Positions 9,045 through 18,156 of a stretch of 64,000 nucleotides of DNA are shown one piece after another. Origin of the DNA: Candidatus Rokuibacteriota bacterium (GTDB lineage Bacteria > Methylomirabilota > Methylomirabilia > Rokubacteriales > CSP1-6); NCBI GenBank assembly GCA_016188005.1, contig JACPIQ010000004.1, positions 1-64,000 on the forward strand. The letters are read 5' to 3'. The translations under genes and the position numbers were made by a program. Position 1 is the stretch's first letter. Every line of letters starts with the position of its first letter. The notes beneath the pieces were generated by a model. That model was not told the origin of the DNA, searched no databases, and was given only the letters and a program-made list of their open reading frames with translations.

Positions 9045-9131
9045 CCGCCCGGACGGCCTCCAGGTGGAACAGCCGCACGTTGGCCGCGCGGTCCCGCTGG
9101 GTCCAGCAGCGGAGCAGCTCCGGCTCCTGTG
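9045..9131 (-). pseudogene. Remnant of a Cas4/RecB-like exonuclease gene
   Basis: Read leftward, this short stretch encodes PQEPELLRCWTQRDRAANVR followed by LFHLEAVR. It is nearly identical in protein and DNA to the segment at 21061-21135 of the intact exonuclease gene (QPELHRYWTQRDRAANVR, LFHL). Nothing else of the gene is recognisable around it, so it is a fragment left by duplication or rearrangement. It lies in the otherwise empty gap between the ADP-ribosylglycohydrolase and the RecB-like helicase, where I see no other coding sequence. Confidence 0.65.
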
Positions 9132-9245
9132 GCATCGGTTCCTGGGGGTCCTGGGGCGGCCAGCGTCCGAGTCTGGGAGATTGTGTCACGGGGACGGGGA
9201 CCCCGGACGGGGCGACCGCGGCCGGCCGGTGCCCGCCGGAGGGCG

Positions 9246-12200
9246 CTAGAGTTGGCTACGCTCCGCGTACTCGGCGAGCCGGCACAGCGCGTTGACGAGC
9301 TCCATCTCCTCGATCGACTGGCAGCGCGCCTCGAGGAGGCGGGGCGAGCAGACGAGGATGGCGAGGCACTGCGCGCGCGAGATCGCGACGTTCAGACGGT
9401 TGCGCGAGAACAGGAAGGCCAGGTTGCGGGGCACGTCCTCCCCGCTGGATGCGGCCATCGAGAAGAAGACGACAGGCGCCTCTTGCCCCTGGAACTTGTC
9501 CACCGTCCCCACGCGCACACCGGCCGGGAGGCCCGCCCGGAGGCGCCGCACCTGCGCGTTGTAGGGCGCCACGACCATGAAGTCCGCCGGGCGAAGCGGC
9601 CGCACCGTCCCGTCGGCGTCTGTGAACGAGCCGCCGACCATGCGGCCGATCTCGCCCGCGATCCGGGCGACCTCCTCGTCCGAGGCGGCGCGGTTTCCCT
9701 CATGATCGACCGGCAGAAAGCGGATGCCCGTGCCGAAGTCGGTCCCCCGTCGCGCGGCGGATTCGTCCGACCGGAGCCGGCCGGCGTAGACGATCTCCGA
9801 GATGAAGGCGCACACGTCGGGGTGCATCCGGAAGCTCCGCTCGAGGAAGAGACCTCGATCCTCGGGGATGGTCGGCCAGGTCCCCAGGAGGTGTTCAAGG
9901 ACCGAGACCCCGCTCCCGTCCGGGTGGACCCCTTGCGACACTTGGGCGAGTTGCAGCGGGTCGCCCAGGAAGATCAGATTTCGTGCCGACGTGCCGAGGG
10001 CCAGCGTGTCGGCGAGGGAGACCTGCCCGGCCTCGTCGATCACGAGGTCGTCCAGTTGCCCATCGAGCTCCTGTCGGGCAAAGAGCCAGGCAGTGCCGGC
10101 AAGTAGCTGGATCCGAGCAGTCGCCCGGACCACCTTCGAGATGTCCGGCTCGCTCGTGATGAATGTTCCGTGGTAGTCCGACTCGGGGTTCCCGCCAGTC
10201 GATTTCTTGAGGCCCCGGAAGGAGACGCCTTCGGCGAGCGCGACCTGTTCGACTTCGTCCAGCAGGTTGTGGATCGCCTTGTGGCTCTGCGCGCTGATGC
10301 CCACGCGCCGCCGGTTGGCCAGCAGGTGCACGACGAGGCGCGCGCCGGTCCACGTCTTCCCCGTTCCAGGCGGTCCCTGCACGAAGAGGTGGCTGCCAGC
10401 GAGCCCGAAGGCGAGCCCCTTCATGGCGGCGAGATCCGTCGTCTGAAGGCGGTCGCCTGCTGGGAGGCCGAGAACGTTCGGGCGTTCCCGGCCGAGGATC
10501 GCTCGCAGCGCCTGGTACCCTCCGTCGCCGGCCAGGACGGACTTCGCGACGCGCATCACCGCGTCACGCTGCTGCCGGTCGTCGTAGGGCCCGCCGGGGA
10601 TCAGGGCCCGGGGGAGCGCGGTGCCAGCGAGCTTCGGGCCGCGTGAGAGTCGAAGCGTTCCCGTCGCGTCGTCGATCTCGAGGATCTCGCCGGCGCCACG
10701 TCCGGTCGCCGGATCGTGGGCCGGGCCAGGCGCGAGCTTGTGGTCCTGGGGTGGGAACCTGAGGGTGTGGACCAGTGACCGACTCGACGCGCGGGGGGGC
10801 TGGCCCGGGTCGGGCTCGAGCCCACCGATCGACTCCGAATCATCCACCAGCTCGTCTGGCGTCATGCCCAACCGCTCGAAATACCACCACCAGGCCGGGC
10901 GCGCCTCCCGTCGGTGGTACTCCAGAAGCTCAGCCGCAAGCCAGCGGGCGGAACGCGGCTCGGCCCCGGCGAGGAGCTGCTCGCGAAGCCGACGGCGCCC
11001 CTCCAGGGCCTCGGCGACTTCTTCAGAGGGAGGGCGTGGCTCGGGCGGCGTCGGCCACGGCAGGCTGTCGGGTCGCACCCGATGGAGCCACTCGAGGAGG
11101 GCCCGCGTCGCCCGGCAGTCCTCCTCGTTGTAGGCCGCGATCCTGGCGAGGCTCATGCCATCCCCCGTCTCGCGCCACCGCTCGTACTCGAGGATCGCCT
11201 CCGTTCCCGACCGGACGGGCGCCGCCCGATGGAAGCCACCCAGCACTTCGAGCTCCTTGAGGGAGTAGCTCGACACGCCGGCCCGGAGTGCCTGGCGGAA
11301 GACGGTGTGGAGATCGACGAAGATCTGCCGCCGAAGCAGCTCGTCCACCTCCAGCTCGCGGGTTGCGTGCTCCCCCATGAGCCGCTTGATGGCGCTCGGC
11401 TCGTAGGAGCCGAAGTGGTAGACGTGCAGATCGGGGTGGGCCGCGAGCCGCGCGTGGACCAGATCCACGAAGGCCTCGAGCGCGCGCCGCTCGCCCGCCC
11501 GGTCGTGTGCCCACAGGGCCTCGTACCGCGGTTCCGCGCGGTCGATGGTCAGGACGCCGAACAGGAACTCGAGGCCTCGCGCGGGCTCGAAGAAGGGGTG
11601 GCCTTCGAAGTCGAAGAAGATGTCTCCGGGGGATCGCGGGGGCAGGGCCGCAAAGCCGCGCCCGCTCTCGCAGGGCCGCTCTCGCCACTCGATCGTGCCG
11701 GATCGTTGACTGCGGAGTTGGAGGGAGGCCTGTTCTCGCAGTCCCTCGAAGGTTGGGGGCGGGATCTTCGGGATCCGCGTTGCAGGGGGGGCCTCAGCGA
11801 GTGCCGTGAGGGAGCGGATCACGGCGCCGAGCAGCCGTCCGACCTGGTCGCGCCTGATGCCGGCCACCCGGACGAGGTGATCCTCGCGCTTCCAGCGCTC
11901 CTCGCAGACGGACTGGAACTCGCAGAGCGAGCAGTGCTTGCACGGATACGGTACCGTCGCCGGCCGGCGGGCCACCGCCGCTTCCAGCCGGCGCCGCGCC
12001 CGGCGGAAGTAGGCCGAGACGTTCGCGAGCCTGATCGCGACGCCTTCCGCGGTTCCAAGCACGACGTAGGCGAGCTCGGGCTCGATCCCCTGGAGCCCCG
12101 CGACCGCCTCGCTGTAGAAGCAGAGCTGTAGCGCGTGCTCGGGTCGAGGGTGCCGAGCCAGCTTCGTGTCGAGCACCCGGTAGCTCCACGCTCCCAGCGT

Positions 12201-12572
12201 CGAGGGGCGATCGATGCGCTCGAGGAAGTCCGCAACGCCGCGCCACCCGTGCGAGAACAGCACGGCCTGATAGATGTACGGCGCCACCTCCTGCATCGCC
12301 CGAAGTGTCGTCTCGGCGGCCGCCTCGAAGTTGCGCGCTTCGCCCAGACCGACTTCGACCACCTCCGAGCCGGCCGTGCGCAGCGCCTCGAGAAAGCGCC
12401 GCTCGTGCTCCTCACCCTTGCGCTGGATGAGCTCGCCGTACGGGTTGTCGAAGCGTGGCCGTCCGAGCTCCCCACGCGCGGCCGCCAGGTCCAGCTGGGT
12501 CAGGTGATCGCACGCGACGAAATGCGTCAGGTCGGTCGGGGAGAAGAGGATGTGACCGGCGCTAGCCTGCAT
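9246..12572 (-). CDS. TM0106-family RecB-like nuclease fused to SF1 helicase
   Basis: This is a large protein of about 1108 residues. The N-terminal third is RecB-nuclease-like, with an iron-sulfur-type cysteine cluster (PCKHCSLCEFQSVCEE). A central RNase-H-like exonuclease region follows, starting at GDIFFDFEGHPFF and ending in AAYNEEDCRATR. The C-terminal half is an SF1/Dna2-type helicase with Walker A in VQGPPGTGKTWTG, motif II DDLVIDEAGQ, and late motifs FQGQEAPVVFF and RLNVAISRA. The start at 12572 (ATG, giving MQASAGHILFSPTDLTH) was chosen because the homologous region begins there; an upstream ATG at 12644 adds a poorly coding extension. It probably processes DNA ends. It sits directly beside the IS630 element. 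Confidence 0.85.
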   Translation of the reverse strand: MQASAGHILFSPTDLTHFVACDHLTQLDLAAARGELGRPRFDNPYGELIQRKGEEHERRFLEALRTAGSEVVEVGLGEARNFEAAAETTLRAMQEVAPYIYQAVLFSHGWRGVADFLERIDRPSTLGAWSYRVLDTKLARHPRPEHALQLCFYSEAVAGLQGIEPELAYVVLGTAEGVAIRLANVSAYFRRARRRLEAAVARRPATVPYPCKHCSLCEFQSVCEERWKREDHLVRVAGIRRDQVGRLLGAVIRSLTALAEAPPATRIPKIPPPTFEGLREQASLQLRSQRSGTIEWRERPCESGRGFAALPPRSPGDIFFDFEGHPFFEPARGLEFLFGVLTIDRAEPRYEALWAHDRAGERRALEAFVDLVHARLAAHPDLHVYHFGSYEPSAIKRLMGEHATRELEVDELLRRQIFVDLHTVFRQALRAGVSSYSLKELEVLGGFHRAAPVRSGTEAILEYERWRETGDGMSLARIAAYNEEDCRATRALLEWLHRVRPDSLPWPTPPEPRPPSEEVAEALEGRRRLREQLLAGAEPRSARWLAAELLEYHRREARPAWWWYFERLGMTPDELVDDSESIGGLEPDPGQPPRASSRSLVHTLRFPPQDHKLAPGPAHDPATGRGAGEILEIDDATGTLRLSRGPKLAGTALPRALIPGGPYDDRQQRDAVMRVAKSVLAGDGGYQALRAILGRERPNVLGLPAGDRLQTTDLAAMKGLAFGLAGSHLFVQGPPGTGKTWTGARLVVHLLANRRRVGISAQSHKAIHNLLDEVEQVALAEGVSFRGLKKSTGGNPESDYHGTFITSEPDISKVVRATARIQLLAGTAWLFARQELDGQLDDLVIDEAGQVSLADTLALGTSARNLIFLGDPLQLAQVSQGVHPDGSGVSVLEHLLGTWPTIPEDRGLFLERSFRMHPDVCAFISEIVYAGRLRSDESAARRGTDFGTGIRFLPVDHEGNRAASDEEVARIAGEIGRMVGGSFTDADGTVRPLRPADFMVVAPYNAQVRRLRAGLPAGVRVGTVDKFQGQEAPVVFFSMAASSGEDVPRNLAFLFSRNRLNVAISRAQCLAILVCSPRLLEARCQSIEEMELVNALCRLAEYAERSQL

Positions 12573-12698
12573 CAGTCGACTATCTCGGCTCTCTCGTTCA
12601 TGCCCGTCACCTCGCTTGGTGGGTTGCGGTGCTCGCCAAGTCATGGCTCCGGCCGCAGCCTGAGCGCTGGCGCCTGGCCTGCCGGTAGATGTCCATTA

Positions 12699-13813
12699 TT
12701 GACTCGGCATAATACTAATTGACTATTCGAGCGAGTCATGCGATCCTCGTCATGTGAAACTCCCCGATCGGCGGCGCGCCAGTTCGGAAGCCCGGGCCGA
12801 GCTGCGCACGCAAGTGCTGACCTTGCGGCGCGACGGCAAGACGTTCCCCGAGATCAGCCAGATCACGGGGTATGCGCGGTCGTACTGCGTGACGTTGGCG
12901 GGGAAGCTCGAGGAACGGCCGGAGCTGGCCGGGGTGGTCGCGCGCGGGGGCCGGCCAAAGGGGACGGGGCGGCATCTGACGGCGAAGCAGGAAGCCCGCG
13001 CGTTGCGCTTGATTTGTGGGGGCTGCCCCGATCAGCTCCGGCTGCCGTTTGCGCTGTGGACGCGGCGCGCCGTGCAGGAGCTGTTCCGGGTGCGGTTCGC
13101 GGTGCGGATGCCGATTCGGACGGTCGGCCTCTATCTCGAGCGCTGGGGGATGACCCCGCAACGGCCGACCCGTCGCGCGTACGAGCGGGACGATGCGGCC
13201 GTCCGGCGCTGGCTGCGCGTGGAGTATCCGAAGATCGCGCGCCAGGCACGGGCCGAGGGGGCGGAGATCTGTTGGGGCGACGAGACAGGGCTGCGCAGCG
13301 ACGAGTCGCGGCATCGCGGCTACGCGCCGCGGGGGCAGACCCCGGTGCTGCGGATCCGGGTCCGCCGGACCAGCCTGTCGGTGATCTCCGCGATCACCAA
13401 TCAGGGCACCGTACGATTCATGATCTACGCGGGAGCCTTGCGCCCCGCCATTCTCCTGCGCTTCCTGCAACGGCTGACGCGGGGCCAGCGCCGCCGGATC
13501 TTTCTGATCCTGGACAACCTCCGAGTCCACAAGGCGCGGACGGTCATGGCGTGGGTGGCGCGCCACGCGGCGCAGATCCAACTGTTCTTCCTGCCCCCCT
13601 ATTCGCCGGAACTCAATCCCGACGAGTACCTCAACGGCGATCTCAAGCGGGGCGTGCACACCGGCATCCCGCCGCGGGACGCGGCCGACCTCAAGCGGCA
13701 GACGCTGTCGCAGCTCAGGCGCATTCAGCGGTTGCCTGCCCGCGTCCGCGCCTACTTCAAGCATCCGGCCATCCAGTACGCGGCGTAGGTCAACTACAAA
13801 GCTGCCGGTTCAA
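12699..13813 (+). mobile_element. IS630-family insertion sequence, apparently complete
   Basis: The transposase gene is framed by imperfect terminal inverted repeats of about 28 bp. The left end starts TTGACTCGGCAT and the right end, reverse-complemented, starts TTGAACCGGCAG; both carry a second block, AATTGACTA against AGTTGACCTA. A TA dinucleotide lies immediately outside each end (12697-12698 and 13814-13815), as expected for the TA target duplication of IS630/Tc1-mariner elements. The element is about 1.1 kb long and sits between the RecB-like helicase and the 611-aa nuclease-like gene, interrupting neither. Confidence 0.85.
12754..13788 (+). CDS. IS630-family DDE transposase
   Basis: This 344-residue transposase of the IS630 family appears full length. 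It has an N-terminal helix-turn-helix region (VLTLRRDGKTFPEISQITGY) and then the DDE catalytic core. The first Asp is in WGDETG (Asp176), the second in LILDNLRVHK (Asp254) and the Glu in NPDEYLN (Glu291). Thirty-six residues separate the second Asp from the Glu, the usual IS630 spacing. GTG is used as the start. No frameshift is present, so the element could still be mobile. Confidence 0.92.
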   Translation: MKLPDRRRASSEARAELRTQVLTLRRDGKTFPEISQITGYARSYCVTLAGKLEERPELAGVVARGGRPKGTGRHLTAKQEARALRLICGGCPDQLRLPFALWTRRAVQELFRVRFAVRMPIRTVGLYLERWGMTPQRPTRRAYERDDAAVRRWLRVEYPKIARQARAEGAEICWGDETGLRSDESRHRGYAPRGQTPVLRIRVRRTSLSVISAITNQGTVRFMIYAGALRPAILLRFLQRLTRGQRRRIFLILDNLRVHKARTVMAWVARHAAQIQLFFLPPYSPELNPDEYLNGDLKRGVHTGIPPRDAADLKRQTLSQLRRIQRLPARVRAYFKHPAIQYAA

Positions 13814-13841
13814 TAACCACTCTCGAGCGCAGGCCGGGAGA

Positions 13842-15677
13842 TCAGGATCGTCTGAGATCGACGTTGAAGAGCTGGCGGGCGGCTCCCGCCAGTAGCTCGT
13901 GGTACCTTCCCACGAGGAATCCATTGTTTGGGAAGCCGCCCGGCTGCCCGGCATGGCGGTGAAAGATGAAGTTGCTGAAGGGGGCATGGCTCCAGGCGTC
14001 GTCGTTGAGGCGATCCCGGACGAGTTCGAGGAGACCGCCCCCGAGCGCTTCGACCTTCTCGAGATCCTTGACCGGGAGGATAGTCAGGGGATGCACGTCA
14101 GGCTGCTGGAGCAGATTCCGAGCGCGAAGTTCCTGCTCTATAAGGTCGCCGACGAACTTCTCCATGGGCAAGTAATGGAGCGTGACTAGGACGGGATATA
14201 CACGTTGAATGGCGTCAACGCAGAGACCTCCTACGGCAAAGCGCCCGGCCCGGAAATCATTGATGGCTCGGTCCAGTTGCGACGCGGCCTTGAGGATAGT
14301 GCTAGTGAAGTACTGGTCGAATCCAGCAAGGTCCCCGCTGAGCCGCGTATCAAGGAGCAGATAGCTGGACTTGACCTCGAACAAGACAGCGCTCGGGGGA
14401 TAGGGGAGCCACCCGTCGCCGGCCTCCAGGTTGTTGCCGTAGCGAATCGAATGGACAAAAAGACCGGGAAACGCTCGGGATAGGAGGTCAGTGACGTATT
14501 TCTCGAATAGCTGGCCCAGGAAGTCCCTGAAGCGTTTGCTCTCGGGGCTGCAGAGGCCGTCGCCGATAGCGTGCACTAGGCCGGGCCCGAATTTTCTCTC
14601 GAGCAGTTGAAGGCTGAGGCAGGCTGCAGTGCGCTTTCCGATCCTAACGAGAGGGTATCTCTCAGCGGCAAGGAAGTTGTAGTGGCGGAGCGAGGATCGT
14701 GACTGCAAGGCACGGTGCAGGCGCCGGTAGCGCGATACGCAGGTCATCAGAGTGGTCATGAACCGGCGCCACGACCGCCGAAGGTGTGTGGGGGGGCGCA
14801 GGGTGCGGAGGTTCAGAAGCGAGGGGCCCTGGCGGTCTGCGGCTATCATGTGGACGCTGGCGAGTAGCGCGGCGCCGAAGCGTAGATAGGTGTCGAGACG
14901 GAGGCCTGTGCTGGTCTTAAAGACACGTCGGATATCGACGAACTGTGGTGAACCCGCGAGCTGCTCTGGCAGGTGCCACAAGAGTTCGAGGTAGCGAGGG
15001 ATCACGTAGCGGTATTCCTCATGATCGTAGAAGATGCCGTTCCGGAGGATGAACGGGACGAAGGCGCGACTTTGCTCCGCGGGCGAACGGCCCTGCAAGG
15101 TTGTCGGGTCGGCTGCGAGTGGATCGAGCAGGCCGGTAATGTGCAAGAGAGCGCGACCGAACTGAGTAAACGGGGGCTCGCGGAGAGCGGAGGGGGCTCG
15201 GAGCCTTGACGAGAGAAGGCTTAGAGTCATCGCGTGGAGGAGTTGCTGCTGGCTAAAGAGATACACGTCGGGGTCTTCTGGGTGGTCCTGGATCCACTTA
15301 TCAACGCGCTGGCGGGTCTCAAGGTCGAAGAACGCAGGGGCTGTCGTGCGTTGAAGCTCAAGGGCGTTGGCATCGGGACAGTCAGCAAGATTGAGAGCGA
15401 CCCGCGACAGTACGGCCATTGACTGTCGAAGTGGTACGGACGAAAGCGTGAGCGGCAGCTTGTTGGGGTCGGGGGCCTCACCGAGGATTTCCTTCGACGA
15501 CAGGGCGACCTTCCAGAATGCTCGAACGACGTCGGCATAGGACCGGACGCGCGGTGGCCCAGGTGCCACGGCGCTAGCGGGCGCGAGGATTCCGCTGGCC
15601 GTGACAATCGCCCATCGAGCGCCGAAGGGCTGCCGCGATCGTCTCCCGGCTCGGAGAACCACACGTGGGTTAGTCAC
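13842..15677 (-). CDS. Uncharacterised 611-aa protein with a possible C-terminal PD-(D/E)XK nuclease region
   Basis: I do not recognise a named family. The N-terminal two thirds look alpha-helical. At about residues 385-450 the order FLGQLFEKYVTDLL, then an acidic GDGW turn, then LFEVKSSYLLLD (Lys436) matches the strand-loop-strand layout of a PD-(D/E)XK nuclease (E...D...ExK). This is an inference from motif order. The start is GTG 15677 and internal starts cannot be excluded. Base use is somewhat less GC-rich than in the neighbours, consistent with foreign origin. It stands alone on the minus strand between IS630 and the SLOG gene. Confidence 0.6.
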   Translation of the reverse strand: MTNPRVVLRAGRRSRQPFGARWAIVTASGILAPASAVAPGPPRVRSYADVVRAFWKVALSSKEILGEAPDPNKLPLTLSSVPLRQSMAVLSRVALNLADCPDANALELQRTTAPAFFDLETRQRVDKWIQDHPEDPDVYLFSQQQLLHAMTLSLLSSRLRAPSALREPPFTQFGRALLHITGLLDPLAADPTTLQGRSPAEQSRAFVPFILRNGIFYDHEEYRYVIPRYLELLWHLPEQLAGSPQFVDIRRVFKTSTGLRLDTYLRFGAALLASVHMIAADRQGPSLLNLRTLRPPTHLRRSWRRFMTTLMTCVSRYRRLHRALQSRSSLRHYNFLAAERYPLVRIGKRTAACLSLQLLERKFGPGLVHAIGDGLCSPESKRFRDFLGQLFEKYVTDLLSRAFPGLFVHSIRYGNNLEAGDGWLPYPPSAVLFEVKSSYLLLDTRLSGDLAGFDQYFTSTILKAASQLDRAINDFRAGRFAVGGLCVDAIQRVYPVLVTLHYLPMEKFVGDLIEQELRARNLLQQPDVHPLTILPVKDLEKVEALGGGLLELVRDRLNDDAWSHAPFSNFIFHRHAGQPGGFPNNGFLVGRYHELLAGAARQLFNVDLRRS

Positions 15678-16507
15678 CAGATGCCCCGCCTGGAGGCATA
15701 GTAGCGAGCGCGATGCGAGATGGGAAGCGGAGCTTTGGCGGCCGCGCGAACTCGGTGCTCTGCGACGCGGCCGTTAGCGTGCACGCGCCCCGGTGGAGTC
15801 CGGTGCGCTCGCCTCCTCTTGCGTGCGGAGGGAGTCGGCGAAGAGGTGTGAGAGGTCGTTGCGGCGGCCGGGGGCCTCATGAGGCTGCACGGCGTGACCG
15901 CACGCGTCGGACTCCTGCGCCGGCGGAGCCTCTACGCTGGTCGCCGCGGCCTTCGGCGTGCAGGATGAACCAGCACGCCTCGGCCACGGTCACGCGCGAG
16001 GTCGGGTACGCGCGTGAGGTGACGCTGACGGTCGCCGGCGCGGCCATCGCCGTGCACGCTCTCCGGTAGCTCCCAGCGCGCTCGCTCCCACGCACGGCTC
16101 GGCCGCGGTCCCCCCCGCGGAGCCGCTGTCACCACGCGCGCGCAGACGGGCCCACGAGCCCGCGTGCAGTCAAGTGGTTCCGCCCGTCCGCAGCATTTCT
16201 CAGCGTACCGCCCCTTCCGCCCCCGTCAACCCCTCCGGGCTTCGCCCTCCGGGGTCCTCCACTTCGTTCCGGCCCTGCGGGTGACCGGGGCGGAACCGGG
16301 AGGAGCCGGCCTGTCTGATCCATCTCCCGCTCCGGCCTCTTGCTGGTCAGTGCGTGTCTCTCACGCGCGCGGCTTCGCTGATCGCGCGAGCGCCCTCGCA
16401 TTGAGGTGAGGCCGCCTCCTCCCTGGGGCGGTGTGTGTTGGTCAGCTGCGGGGCGGGCAGTCAGCCCGTTCCCGAACAGCGATCCAACTTCCTCAGGGGG
16501 TGTCGTC
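15678..16507. other. Long non-coding stretch upstream of the SLOG gene
   Basis: About 830 bp contain no ORF that I would defend. The stretch holds one copy (15948-15993) of a 46-nt direct repeat whose partner lies just beyond the SLOG gene. It probably also includes the promoter of that gene, but no clear -35/-10 pair could be assigned. Confidence 0.4.
15948..15993 (+). repeat. 46-nt direct repeat, copy A (flanks SLOG gene)
   Basis: The copy begins GGCCTTCGGCGTGCAGG and ends CTCGGCCACGGTCAC. It matches 18111-18156 at 40 of 46 positions by eye, in direct orientation. The two copies bracket the SLOG/zinc-ribbon gene at a distance of about 2.16 kb. Confidence 0.6.
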
Positions 16508-18043
16508 ATGGCAGCGCATGGGTTCGTGGCGGTGGTGGGGGCGCGGGTGTTGCCGGAGCAGGTCGCATCGCAGGTGGCCGAGGTCGTCGGGTTCTTTCTC
16601 AGGCGCGGGTGGGGCATCGGCTCGGGGGGCGCCCGGGGCGCGGATGCCTTCGCTCTCCAGGCGGTGCTTGGCGCGGGGCCGACCGCGTGCGCGCGCTCGG
16701 TGGTGTTCCTGCCGGGTTCGCTCGGCGGTGCGCCCGACGGGGCGCTGGGCACCTTCGCTGGGCGCGGGGGCCGGGTGGTGCCGGGGTCCGGGGTGGGGCG
16801 CACGGCGTTGCTCGGCCGCTCGCGCAGGCTGGCGCGGGCCTCGGCGGGCGTGGTCGCCTTCCTCTGGGGGCCGTCGCGGGGGTCGGTGTTCACGCTGCGG
16901 GAAGCCATCCGGTCGGGGAAGCCGGCGGCGGTGGTCCTCGCCGGCGGCGGGGCGGCGCTGCCGGCCTTCTCCGGCGGCGCGTGGGCGCCGTGCTCGATCG
17001 GTCCCGTCGCGGCCTTCCGCTGGGTGCCGGCGCCGGAGTCGCGTGAGCCCGATGCGGCGCAGCCGGCGCGCAGGCCCTGGCTGGCCCGGGTCTTCCAGGT
17101 GCCCGAGGGGGAGCCGACCCACGCGCTCCTCGAGCACATCTCATCACTGAGCCAGGGCGACCGGCTCTGGTTCGAGCGGGGCGTTCTGGCTGGCGACACG
17201 GTGGTCGTGGCCCACGAGGCCCTCTCCGACACCCCGGCCTTCCTCGCCACCCGGCGGCTGATGGCCCGCTTCCGGTGCACGGCCCGGGAGGGGGCGGGGC
17301 TTGCCGAGCTCTTCCTGGCGCTGGATGCCGGCCCCGCCGTCGTCGCCCACTACGAGGCCGAGGCCCGGCAGCGCAGCGCGGCCGTGATCATCGAGGACCT
17401 CGCCCAGTTGGTGGCCCGGCTGGCGCTCGCCGAGGCCGTTCCCGACGAGGACGCGCTCGATCACGCCGACTGCCTCGCCGACAGGGCAGTCCTCGTGTCA
17501 ACAGACGGACAGGTTGCACAGCGGGCTGGGCAGTCGGAGGGGGCGAGTGCGCAGCTGGCGTGGCATGCCCTGGGAACTGTGCAGTCCGAGCGGGCCACCT
17601 GCCCAGTCTGCCGTGCAGTTTTCGAGGCCGACGACGAGGCCGCCGAGCTGCCGATCTGCCCCGAGTGCGGCACGCGGGACACGTGGGAGGCCCGCCAGGG
17701 GGGCCGGTTCCGGGGCATCGTCGGCGCCATCGACGGCTGCCCGTCGATCGAGGAGCTGGCGGCGCTGGGCAAGCGGCTCTACGCCCTCGCCCTCTCCCAT
17801 GACCAGGCTGGCGTCGCCTGGTCCCACTACCATCTCCGCAAGCAGGTGCTCGAGGCGGTGCCGCTCGGCCAGCCGGCGCAGGTCCTGCTCGCCGAGGTTG
17901 AGCACGCGAGCCGGCGCTTCCTGCCTCGGCTGGGCGCCTGCCTGTACCGGGTGCAGCGCATCCCGAGCATCCCGGTGTCGGCCCCGGAGTGGCGGCGGAT
18001 CTGGTCGGCCTACCGGGCGCGGCGGGGGGCCGTCAGCGCCTGA
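16508..18043 (+). CDS. SLOG/DprA-like Rossmann protein with C-terminal zinc ribbon
   Basis: This is a 511-residue protein. The N-terminal 150-160 residues form a SLOG/DprA-like nucleotide-binding fold, with the loop GIGSGGARGADAFALQ and a later GRSRRLARASAGVVAFLWGP. A four-cysteine zinc ribbon follows (Cys365, Cys368, Cys384, Cys387). No DNA-processing DprA C-terminus is apparent. SLOG domains are known as nucleotide-derivative sensors or DNA-uptake proteins. The ATG at 16508 was chosen since the fold starts a few residues later; upstream in-frame sequence is low quality. It precedes the SSB-Rad52-exonuclease operon, though a minus-strand gene separates them, and is flanked by a 46-nt direct repeat. 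Confidence 0.65.
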   Translation: MAAHGFVAVVGARVLPEQVASQVAEVVGFFLRRGWGIGSGGARGADAFALQAVLGAGPTACARSVVFLPGSLGGAPDGALGTFAGRGGRVVPGSGVGRTALLGRSRRLARASAGVVAFLWGPSRGSVFTLREAIRSGKPAAVVLAGGGAALPAFSGGAWAPCSIGPVAAFRWVPAPESREPDAAQPARRPWLARVFQVPEGEPTHALLEHISSLSQGDRLWFERGVLAGDTVVVAHEALSDTPAFLATRRLMARFRCTAREGAGLAELFLALDAGPAVVAHYEAEARQRSAAVIIEDLAQLVARLALAEAVPDEDALDHADCLADRAVLVSTDGQVAQRAGQSEGASAQLAWHALGTVQSERATCPVCRAVFEADDEAAELPICPECGTRDTWEARQGGRFRGIVGAIDGCPSIEELAALGKRLYALALSHDQAGVAWSHYHLRKQVLEAVPLGQPAQVLLAEVEHASRRFLPRLGACLYRVQRIPSIPVSAPEWRRIWSAYRARRGAVSA

Positions 18044-18110
18044 CCCGGCGCGCTCCCGCTACCCGTCGCGCGTGGGAACGGCGCGGCACCGAGTCGGCGG
18101 CCGGCGGCGG

Positions 18111-18156
18111 GGCCTTCGCCGTGCAGGGTGTGGCAGCACGCCTCGGCCCCGGTCAC
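18111..18156 (+). repeat. 46-nt direct repeat, copy B
   Basis: This is the partner of the copy at 15948-15993, with 40 of 46 positions identical by eye. It lies in the short gap after the SLOG gene and just overlaps the last codons of the minus-strand gene that follows. Confidence 0.6.

Noticed and set aside
12736-13764. 342-codon minus-strand frame within IS630
   Set aside because: Shadow of the transposase, which has the full DDE set.
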